From Gavia stellata (taxonomy: Eukaryota; Chordata; Aves; Gaviiformes; Gaviidae): a DNA stretch of 64,000 nucleotides. The translations under genes were made by a program, and so were the position numbers. The stretch covers positions 27,274,687 to 27,338,686 of the forward strand of contig NC_082598.1 of NCBI RefSeq assembly GCF_030936135.1, in the 5' to 3' direction. Position 1 is the stretch's first letter, and every line of letters starts with the position of its first letter. Below are positions 48,701-60,700 of this stretch, in pieces. Under the pieces are notes generated by a model. That model did no database searches, had not been told where the DNA came from, and saw nothing but the letters and a program-made list of their open reading frames with translations.

Positions 48701-51700
48701 GCTGGCTCCTGTCCTTATGGTTGCAGTGGCCCCTGCTGGAGGCTTTGTTAGTGTATCCTTTTTATAGCTATCCATTTGTAGAAATGCGTAGACCCAACTG
48801 CAGTTCGGGTGAGCGTTCAGTAGTAGGCTTCAAGGACTGTAGCTTCACTTTTGCAATACAGGGCAATGCAAATTTTTTATTTAATAATTTGTATGATAGG
48901 TCCTTTATGAAGTCAAGATTTGGTTATTTTATTTTAATAATCTCTTATTTCTTTGTGTAGCCACGCTCCAGTGCAGCAGCTATGTTTTTCAAGGGACCAG
49001 GGAAGGTGGTAATGGTAGCTATTTGCATGTAAGTTTAAAAAAAATAGATGTTTTGTTTATGCAAGTATAAACCAATTTATTTTTATTATCCTGGAAATGA
49101 GAACAGTCTGTGTATTCAAGCTAAAGATACCTGTGTCTCCGTAACTGAAGTTAATATATTTGTTTATTCATTGTTGGTGTGAGAGAGTTTAGGTAAATAC
49201 ATTCATCAGTATATAGAGATCAGGGACAGAATATATCTCTGATCACAGAAGAGCAATTTTTTTAAAGTTGATCAGACTAAACAGTTTATTAATGTAAAAA
49301 CTAAAATTTTGAAGGACATGGAGAGGCAGGCATTTGAAGTTGTCCTTTTTTCTTGCTTCTTCTTGAGAGGAAGCTTTTCATGTGTTTTAAACAATCTTCC
49401 ATATAACCAACAGAAAAGAATTAACTTTTCTCTTTCTGCTGTTATTCAGCTCTTTTCCTCTCTAACTGAAAAAGGGATATTTTAGGAGGTTTTAGCCTTT
49501 CACATGTCTTATAAGTTTGAATGAAACAAAACTAAACTAATGATCCTGATTTAAAGCAGATGAACACAGAGACTATCTGGCATGAAATACACAGAAGTGT
49601 GCTAAGTTTCTCTCAGGAAATGATGGCTAAAATTTACTTGCCATAAAACCTGTGAATTTTTAAAAGTTTGATTTTGTAAAAGGTATATATTTACTAAGAC
49701 ACTGTTGATATAAGGGAGCAAAATAGAAACATAAGGAAAATGCTTTTTTGGCACAGGAAACAACATTCTGATCAGGAAATAACTGTTTGAGTTTTCCTGG
49801 AAAACTATATGCTTTTTGCTTGGGGGGAAAAAACCCACAAAGCTCATTTGACTGAAAACCTCCCTCTTTCTTTATTGAGTATTCTACTAGTAACTATTCA
49901 GAGCTTTCTAAGTTAAAAAAAATATAAGAACTGCTAGTACAGATGTTTCTAATGAAAAAAAGAAAAAAGGGGGGATGTTGTACGGTCATTTCCACCTCCT
50001 TCACTTTCTTACAACGATCTAGAAAAATGGACCTTTCCTCCTGCTTTGTAAATAGGGCATTGCTATAAACATTGCACTCTCTTCACTTCATAAATATTTT
50101 TTGGATGATTAGGTACTTTTATAGGTGAATGCCTGGCAGCCAGGCCAGCAGAAGTTTGTAGAGCCTCTTGCATTGCTCAGTCATCTTTTTGTGGAGCTGT
50201 TTTAGAAGTTAAAGGATCTTGTGGCCCTCAAATACTTGATGACTTTTTACAGATTTAAGTCAAGGCCACCATCAGTGCTACTTTGTGTGTGGCCCTGATC
50301 ATCTTGACACCAGCATGATTTTTAATGGCTTCTGGTTTTGGGTCAAGAAAGGCCAGTCTGTCTTAACTTCTCCAGTTGGAATGATTTGGTAGGCTTTTCA
50401 CAAACTTCAGGCTTCCTCACAAAGGATGAAATGTGGTTCAGTGAAAAGCAGAGTTCTTCTCTACGGATCCATGTGTGAGGGTATAGATCAGCTGCACTGG
50501 CACACTCTGTGTTGTTAATAGAATTCGGTGTGTGAGGAAAAACTTTGAAGCTCTGTTAGAGAAATACAGGAAGGTAATGTTTTTTTATCAAAAAGGGAAT
50601 GATCTGTTATTAGCAAAACATTCTTCAGAGTCTGGCATTTCTGAAGTGATTTCATTGTCATGCTAATGCTTTACCTTTTAAACAATACAAAGTTTGCACG
50701 GTATATGATATTTTAAAAAAAATACTAGTGGTCAAGGATGTTAGTAATGTTACTGCTTCTTTTGAAATAGATGTGATGAAATGTGTTTAGTTCTCAAATC
50801 TAGAGCCTAAATAGATTTTTTTCCATAGAGTCATCATGGATCTGAATATTTTCAGTTCGATTTTTTTTTTTTAATTTTGACATTTATTTTTTTTACTCTC
50901 CTTTCTTCAAAAGCGTAAATATATTTTATGTAGGTATACAGGGATGGTTGTGTAAATAAGACCAGGTCCTTCTAGACCATTATTTTATGCTGTAAGGTAG
51001 AGTATAAAAAGTGGGTATTCACATGATGGTACAATTGCCTATATATATTTCTCAGTTCCCTGTAATTCATGTTCCCCATATACATCTTGGGGTTTTGAGG
51101 TGGTTATCTTTGAAACAAATTTGGAATGATAAATATGTAAAAGCAAGTATTAATGCCCTTAAATTTTTTCAAGTTTACAGTTCAGTCAGGATAGATTTAT
51201 TTGAATTTGTTTTAATTGTTTTAATTTTAAGGAACCTTGATTGGAATAATTTATTTTGATCTACTTTTGCATTTGTATATTTTTTTTTCAAAGAAAGGCT
51301 GATTCTGTTCATGTATCAGTACATTTTAAAGTTACCAAATGAATTTGGACTTTACACTAAAATTGACAAGACTTGTGACAGCAAGGAAGATAGATATCTG
51401 TTTCAACGCTTTTTTTCCCCATTTTGTTGGTGAATGTCTGCCTCCTATGTGGACTTTGTAATACACTTAAAAACAGCTGGGTTGAATGAAACTGCTTATT
51501 TTCTAGGTGCAGAAGAGAGGCTTATTAGAAAATGCTGTATAGTAGTAGGTTTAATAAGCAAGAGAATTGTACCTAATGAATCATGGGGTTTTGGGGTGGT
51601 TTTTTTGTTATTTCTTGGCATGATGTCCAAAACATTGCAATAAATCTTTTTCAGACTTTACCTAGCTTTGGTTTAAGTTCTGTTAAGATTTCCTACTCTT

Positions 51701-54700
51701 TCAGGTTCATGCAGATAGAAATGAGGTAGCTGAATCAGTCAGTTCAGTTCATTTCAGTACAACAGAGAAAATACTTTCTGAATTGGTGGTCACTGATGTA
51801 GAAGATAACTTTGTTTCAAACTGATTCAGAGTATTTTAGCTGCCTTCTCAGAATCTGCTGGTTTTGGATTAATTTTTCTCTGCTGTTTAAAATGTTTGTA
51901 GTATTTCTTCAACAGAATTTAGGCTTTCATAGGGCTTATTACTTTCAAATGCAGTGGTGAATTTGTTTTTTAAAGCAATATATATTTTACTTGCAGTAAA
52001 AACATGACCTTTTTTCCTGCAAAATTTACTTTTATCTATTGTCTTATATTGACGTGAACATCTAGTCAGACAGGAAACACCAAATAGCCTTGATGACTCT
52101 GTAGACGCACTAGGATTTTTGTAATTGTTTCCTGTGTAGCACTCTTCATCTTTCTATGCTATGTCTTTAACTTACTGTCCATCATTAACAGATTGATTTT
52201 GCTGGGCCTGACATTTGAAAATCTTAGTGTGGTTTCTTTTTAGATTTCTAGGATGTCAAATCCCCCCACAAATTTGGAATTTGTAGGGGTGAAATAAAGT
52301 ATCAGCTGAGTGCCTGTTTTGTCATCTGAACCGGTGGCAGCCCCACAGCTGAATTGTACCTTCATATAAGCTGTCAGCTCCATTAATACAACATTGAGAA
52401 TAACAATACCAAAGTCAAGATACTGTGCTCATAAATCCCACTGTAATTTGTTTCATTTTCTTTCTATGCTAAAGATGCACTATGCTGTGAGTTGGAAGAA
52501 CTTGAAATTAACACAGGGAGTTTAAATTACGGTTTAGTGTTACAGCAGCCTTCCTTTCTTTTTAAGTTACCCACTAACATGCATTTTTTCTCTTCCCACC
52601 TATAAATTATGGTGATGCTTCACCATCTCATGAGGTAACGAGACTAAATTAAAAATTTTAAAGCACGTTCAGATCCTTGGGTGGAAGGAGGTATAGAAAA
52701 CAGTGCTACCTCTTGCTTGAAGAAGTGGATGTACTCTCAAAGAAGTTCTTTAAAGATGATCTTGGAAATGGATGTTATTTAATCAACTACATAATTTGTG
52801 TATGGCAAGGGGCTGGACTTGTGCTTCCTCTAACTTAAATATAATTTCTTGGCATGTGGTTTTTCAAATGCAACTACAAGATGTTGTTAATACTTATTTA
52901 TTTATAATGTTTAATTTCATTTGAATACTTCTGAAAATTGCCAATAAGCTAAACTCAAATATATTAAAAAAAATAGAGGAGAATGTTTTAATCCTCTAGT
53001 CTGATTTTTCTTTGCAATATGATTGTACCAATTAACCTACTGATTCTGATAATAAATGTTTGAAGTGAGAATGTAGACTTGGAGTTTAGTGCTAACAGTT
53101 ACCTTTCTCTGTACAACATAACACAATGCTTGCTCTAGTGAGCTCGTAACCTAAAAAAGACTTGACAACTCACACTGGACATCTTAATGGAAGAGTTCCA
53201 TAGATGATTTTTACAGCATAATCTAATGACAGCCTTGTCTTCCTGTCTGTTGTCTTACATTTATATCCTACTGGGAATTGCCCAAGCTGAGATTGAGGTG
53301 GGGAACCTTGCACTCCAGTATTAGGAGGGGATGTATAGGATGCAAAGGATTGAAGAAAGAGAAAAGGAAATTGTTAAGGCTTGTATTCTCCCACTGGTAG
53401 GCAATTAGTTGTTCTGAGTAGTGAATGTGATGGTATTTTTCAGGAGGTGTAACTTATGCAGGACTGCTTAGAAGTTAACAGTTTTGGAAAAATAAATTGT
53501 GTCTTTACATATCAAGTTTAGCTGAAAGGGCTCTTTAACAGTAACCATGCAGAAAATGTGTATGCCTTATCTGCCTGTACAGGTTGCTAATGATGAAACC
53601 GATATTTGGTTTCATCACTTGCTGGCAGGTAATGCATGATTATACAGCACTTGTGGTTTTACTGAAAATATCAAAGACCAAATATTGTGTTGTTCTTTAG
53701 CTTATTTCTTCTCTTTGTTTTCAGAAACGGCTTGAATTTTTTCTTTAAGCTACTTGCTTGGGTTTACACGGGTTCAGCAAGTATGTTTTCAGAAGCCATA
53801 CATTCTCTAGCAGACACATGTAACCAGGTGAGTATTTTTTTCCATTCTGCTTAAGCACTTCTAATAATTTTTCAGGAATCAAGACAGATACTTTATAAGA
53901 AAGCAATAATTCAGTCTACTAGTGTTCCTTAGTTTGCCTATATTGTCTAAATAGTAAACACCAGAGAAATGAAAAGTGTTTTATTTAGGAGACTGGCAAA
54001 ATACTTTTGTTTTTCTTTACAAAGTTTTTTCATAGGTAACAGTGGCATTGTAGAGAAGCCTAGAAATTCCAAGTTTATTAGCCACAACTCTTACTAAAAA
54101 TGACTCTCATATTCTGCTGTGGTGTGTATTTACAGTGTTCTTCCAGTTTAATACCTGTAATCATTTTTGTACTGTTTTGTATGGTTTACATGCTTCCTAG
54201 AATTAATAGTAATATATTCTAGGAGGAAAAAAAGCTAGTACTTTACGTAATGACCATTGAAATAATTTTGAGGCAAACAGTCTTAAAGGTGTTTTTTAAA
54301 TAAACAGTTTCATCTGGGAGAGGATGGTTTTGTGTTTTACTTCATTAGTAAATAATTTCTGGTTTCAGTCATTCAGATTACAAAGCCTGCCCAGAGTGTG
54401 ACAAGCTCTGTGTGCATGCAGTGGGAGGAGGAGGTACTCTTTTTCTCTGTGTGTGTAGTATACATGTATAATTTTTAGCTTCCCAGAGACAAAAGTGAAT
54501 CTCACTTACAAAGTAATGCTATTGTTATATACAGTTTTTATCAAACTGTAGGCAGATGAAGGCATATTTTGTCAGAAATTAATATAATTTTAGAAATATT
54601 GCTAAGCCCAGAACTCTTTCTGCTGTTACCCAATCTGAGTGTAAAGCTGTTGTTACTCTTGCAAATTTACTTGCCAAAACTAGTGGTTTCAACTAGTGTT

Positions 54701-57700
54701 TTATATAGGTTTATCTAGCTGCTCTTTCATTTTTTTTATATTGATGCCAGTAATTTGATGGAGGTTTTATAAGCTAACAGTAAAATAACTGACGTAGTCT
54801 GCAAGCCTTAAATGCAGAAGGAGTCTAGAAAGAGTCACTTGTAATTATAAATAAAATATATTTGAATGGTATTTGGACTATTATTATATTTGTAATACAT
54901 CTACATTATTTCAAACTGCCCAATTACTTCTGTTCTTCTTTTCTAAACTATTGGTTTTTCATATAATTGATTGTTCTGTACTTCAGTTGCAATTTATTTT
55001 CCCTATAACTGTCAAGATGAAGGTGCATCAAAAAAGGTTAAATGGGTTATAATATTAGTCAAATATACGAACATTAGGAAATAAGTTCCAGGACAGGCTT
55101 AATTTTGTTTGTCACAATGCATATGTATAGTGTGACCAGCCTTACCTTTAGGAATTGGTGTCAGAACAAAATCTCGGTAAATTGGGTTACATGCTCGTTC
55201 TTCTCTGCCTTGCTCCCTGCCCCTCTCAGAGAAGAATGATATATTGGTCATCTTAAAGTATTATCAAGTGCCTGTCCAGATAATAAAAAAATTAAAATTG
55301 GGTGTTTTTTAATCTGTACTAATGTAAGAATGAGACAAGTCAGAATGTATATTATTAAGTTTTTTTAGAAATGACTTGAAAGAGAGGGGTTGTAGTAAGT
55401 AGAACTATACTCAGCTACCTCATGGATCATAAGTGGAACTTGAAACTAAGATGATGTACAAAGTATACCACTTTCTTATTTTGGTTAAATGTTAACTTGA
55501 AATACTTTTCCTGTCAGTTATTGTAACAGAATGACAGACTTTGTTGCTTAGTCATCTCTTGATAGAATAATGATGAGAATTTGAGCATCTCTGTTTCTTT
55601 TTCTATTCTTAGACTACCTTAGCAGCCTCTCACAGCACAGGTAGCCACATACCTGGCACACTTACTTTGATAGGTGGTGTGGCAGACTCAGAGCTGGCCA
55701 TGTAATATTAGTGTGCAGGGACAAAATTAATGTTGTTTTTTCCACTATTTTCTTCGGTATGCTTGAAGCATACATTATGAGACCTGGAAATTTCCCCTTC
55801 TCCCAGTGTAGAAAGAATCTTTCTTGTTGCAGTTTTTGATATAGCAAGGCTTTGGAAACAAAAAAAGTACTTAAAGATGAGTGGCTGAAACCCTCCTGCA
55901 GCTCAAGCAAGAGGACTCCTTGGATAGCTTGTGACTCATATGAAATGCAACAGTCTTCTGCACCTCCAAATTTGAGGAATGTATGGAACCTTAGAGCAGG
56001 CTTAATATCTTAAAAAGCATTTTAACATAATTTTGGCTACCTTTTTGCTTCAGTTGTACCTACTATACTACTCTGTCCGGAAGGACTGAGTTAAGGACTC
56101 ACATTTTGTTTGCTATTTTTCTGTAAATGGTTTTACACAACCTTTCAGCTGTTCAAGCTGTAAAGTGAAGACAGGGGTGCTACTAACTCAACTGATAAAT
56201 TTATGGGGAGGCAGCCTTAAAGTGTGTGATTTTCATCTGGTCAAGTGTGTCAATTTATAGGTGAACCAAGTTTGATAGTGGTATTATCTTCCACTTATAT
56301 ATGAAAGAGCTATTCTGGTTTTTGAATGTGAACATTAGATGTTCCACTGGAAATGCGGGGGTTTTTGCTCGAATATTCAAGTATGTGGTTTTGGGAAAAA
56401 CCCAGGAGAAACCTTGCTGCATCAAAGCAGCTTCCTGCTGTGAAGACTCAATTGTCTAAATTTTAATACTTGTTATGATGTTTCAGTAATTCATAGTCCT
56501 AAAACAAAGCACGTGCTTTGCAAAATTGAGGTCTAGATTTGTAACTTAATGTCTCAATAGTTTAATACATGCCTGATTAAATATATCCCAAATAGGCCAT
56601 TTAGATAGGAAGAGGTTTTTATTTCTTCCTTCAAAATAATTTTTTTCTTTAGTTTGGAGAATGCGAAGTTCACTGCTGAAAGAAGCTGCACTGTAAAATT
56701 ACTGCTTTAAATGTAGTCTGCCATCACCATAGTCTCTGTATAATGTCTTTTCAAGAGGGATTTATTTAAATAGCTTTGTTCCCTGAACAACTTCATTCCT
56801 TCACATTGAAGCAGAGCAACAACACTTGTGATTGCATGTAATGTTCACTTTTGGTTGCAATTTTAAAATTATAAATAACAGTAATTATATATATATATAT
56901 GTATATACATACACATGATATAATTACCTATATATAATATATAGGTATAAGTAACACTTTTTTTGGGGTGGTAGATTCAAATGACAGATTTTTAAGATTA
57001 TATTCTAGCTCTAATAAAAGTAACAAAACATATGTGCAGATCAGCAAATTGCATCTGCCTTTGTCTTTCAAGTTCAGTTGATATAGAATGCTTATACTTT
57101 TTTTTTTTTTTAACAAAGGTTTTTTCCTTTTGTCCTAAATAGGCATTGCTAGCTTTGGGCATCAGTCAGTCTGCAAGGACGCCTGACCCTAGTCATCCGT
57201 AAGCTTTTTGAGTAAATAATGATTTTGGTAATTTATATATAGGAGTAAGATCAGTTCTTGTTTGTGTGTCACCTTGTTCTTTTTAATCTCCTGCTTCATA
57301 TAATTTTTGAAATGCATTGTTTCTGATTTTACCATAGATAAAATAAGAAAAAATAGGTAAAATAAGAAAAGGGATTTCTTCCAAACTGCAGGAGTTGTAG
57401 CTTCAGTGGCTTGAGGCATGTTATATTTTTTTTTTTGTGGTATGCTTTTTAATGTGTATTATTTTAATTGATATTATTTCTTTAAGTTATGCTGGGCTCT
57501 TCTGCTTCTTCCAATGGATAGATTTACTTCCTTTTTAAACACTGTTCATGTGAATGACAAGATTTTTTTAAAATAAAAAATACCATCCTCTTCCTATTTT
57601 CAAAAAGTGCTTTTCTGCAAGGCAGCTACTTGTATGATAAGAAGATGTGTTTGACTTAAATGACTCTTTGTTTTTATCTGAGTAATAGGGATATTATTGA

Positions 57701-60700
57701 TAAGTTCTTAGAACTTCATGAAAGTTAGAAGCTATACTCTCCATGGTATTTTCTTGGTGTTGACCTGCTTTACACTTCACATGTTTGGGCAAGTCATTCA
57801 TACTGTAAGCACTAGTTCAAAATACATCCAATTTACAGAATTAGTTAAGCTTTTCTTCATTAAGAGCATCAGGTAATTTGAAAAATATTTTAATCTTAAA
57901 TTTGTCTAAGTATTCGTTGTATTTCCTTCCCCTTTCTTACTTTTTTCCCTTCTTCCTCAATATAGTCTTGTACTATTGGTTTTTAAATGTTGCTAAAGAA
58001 ATGTACTGTTTGTAGTAGTAGTTAATACCAAAAAAAGGAATAAAGGTACACTTTTAATATTGCTTTAGCTCTTCCCACTGCTCTTAAAAACTGCAAGTGT
58101 TGAATGTGTGCAGTTAGCTGAACTACTTTAAATATGTCAGAAATTTTATTCCCTTTAAATTAGCATTATAAAATATGTAGACTGCTTGCCTGTAAGGCTA
58201 GAGTTTTAATTTAGAAGTAGTGTTTCAATAAAATGTAAAAGTGACATGAATGTCACAGTAATACAACTGTGTAAATAGCTTGTTAAAAACGAATTAGAAA
58301 AAATATCTATGCTTGATGTTCTTGTGTGTACTAGATAACCTTTTCCAGGTGGTTTTTTTCCTTAGATTAGGTTGGATTTAGCAGCTTTGTCTTAAATAGA
58401 TGCCCAGTCATATGATGATAATTACAGATACGTAAAAATTAATGGGAAAAACTTGTGGGTATGTTTGCAGAGATACAGAATCTTATTTTCCTAAATCTCT
58501 TTGTTTTCGTCTAGGTATGGTTTCACAAACATGCGCTATATTGCCTCCCTGATTAGTGGGGTGGGCATTTTCATGATGGGTGCAGGACTTTCTTGGTATC
58601 ATGGGATCATAGGTTTACTCCACCCTCATCCTATAGAATCTCTTCTCTGGGTAAGCTAATCTTGTTTGATATTGTATCTAACACTGGTGACTTAATAGAA
58701 AGTAATGGCGCAGTCTGAAATTCACTTCTGAGTCAGTTTGAATCCCAACACAATTAACTCAAACCATCCTTAATGAGAATGTGTTTTAAGAAAAAAATCA
58801 TGTTCGACTATAGCTGATCTTATAGCAAAATGAACTGTTCTTTAAACCCTGCATCTTCCCTTCACACCTCCCAAGAGGTCCTCCTTTCCTATTTTGCAAT
58901 ATATTGCATAATTTGAATATTGTTGGTTGCCTTCTGTTTATGGACAGCTACACGGCACAGTGAGTAACGAGGTTCTGGAATGCTGAGGTTGGATAGTCTA
59001 TGGAGAAGATATCTGTACAAATATGCATATAAAATAATAATTGAGACTTTTTTTTTTATACAGGCATACTGCATTTTAGCAGGGTCATTGGTATCTGAAG
59101 GAGGTATGCAGTTTCAAGAAATATTTCTGTTTAAGTATTTGTAATATCTAAGAGTACAATGTGAGTAATTATAGTAATAATTGGTCCTTGCTTACATAGT
59201 AAAGTTTTGAGCTCTGTTGCAAATACTTGTATTGTAAACAAACAAACAAAAAGAGTGGGAAAACTTTTCTTACTGGTCTATATAATAAGAAGTTGAAGAA
59301 CACATCATTTGGAAAGTATATGTAGAATGTCTTTTTGGTGTTAAGCTATCGGTGAATATAACTTTCAATTTGTGTGGGAGACACATGTAGAAAAGAACGT
59401 AACTGTATGCTTTGTCATTATTCAAAGTGTCAATAATCAGAGCTTTCTTGATGATCTTTCTTGATGATGATATAAAGAAAAGTTCCCTCTTTTCAGAATG
59501 GAAACAAGTCTTTTTGCCTCTAACCATTTTCAGCCACTACTTTGGTGTTGTTTCAGCTACCCTTCTTGTTGCTATAAATGAAATTCGCAGGAGTGCTCGA
59601 GCCAAGGGTCTGTCATTTTATCAATATGGTATGTGTCATTATAGCAATAAGGTATGTGGTTATTTAAAACAGAATCTATTTACCAGTATTTGCATAATGA
59701 TAGAAACAGTTTTGTCTGTTTTCCCTTTCCCCTTGCTTTATTGATCTGTTTTGTATTCTAGTAACAAATACATTTTACAAATTAGGTGAAAACCTGTTGA
59801 TTTAAGTAACACTACTTAGATACTTTTACTAAACTACTTGCATTTTTCAGGATAAATGCCCCTTTAAATTTTTCAAACATTTTGGAGAAGCTTCCATAAC
59901 TGGCACAGGGCTCATTCTGTGTAGTTACGAATGCTTTCAGAAGCGTGTGCATAGGCAGAAATTCAGTTTATACCTATATACTTATGGAAATTTTTCTCTT
60001 AAGTTGCTGGTGTTAGTATAGTTTAAGTACTGTGCATAATGTCGTAAAGTTAAGCTTTCCAGAGCAATGTAATTTTTTTTTGTTGTATACGCAGTCGTGC
60101 AGAGTCGTGATCCTAGTACAAATGTGGTGTTACTGGAGGATGCTGCAGCAGTTCTGAGTGTGGCCGTAGCTGCTACCTGTATGGGTCTGACTTCTTTAAC
60201 AGGTAAAATTCCGGCTCAAACTGATGCAAACAGGATGTGACTTTCCTCTTGTGCATATGAACACAGAGCATTTAGTTTATATTGGTTGACTTAAATACAT
60301 CTCTGCTGTTTTTCTGATACTTTTACTGTGTAAACTTCTGGAGGTTTATACTGTTTTCTGATCTGATTTCTAGTAGTTTGAGTTGAAAATATTTAGAATT
60401 AAAAAAAAAAGTTTTTTTTGTATGTCTGTTATTGGTGTGGTTAAGCTTGAAAGAGTACATGCAGACGGGTCTAACTTCCTTTTGAGCTATTTTGTCATAC
60501 AAACTAAGGTATTTTTTACTAAAGCTATATTTATTGTAGTCAATTATGTAAATCACTTTGTGCGATGGTGGGATTACATAATTTGAGCTTCCTTATTCAG
60601 TGGTGTGCAGCTCCATGTGCACGCAGGGAGCATTTAAGGAAGCAGTTCCTTCCTTCCTTTTGATGCGTAGTGGTAGTAGGGTTATCTTCAGGTTACAATA

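Noticed and set aside
53584-53667. Possible box C/D snoRNA (ATGATGA ... CTGA) in intron 8
   Set aside because: Box C and a CTGA are present about 75 bases apart, but the flanks cannot pair as a terminal stem and no clear C'/D' boxes are seen.
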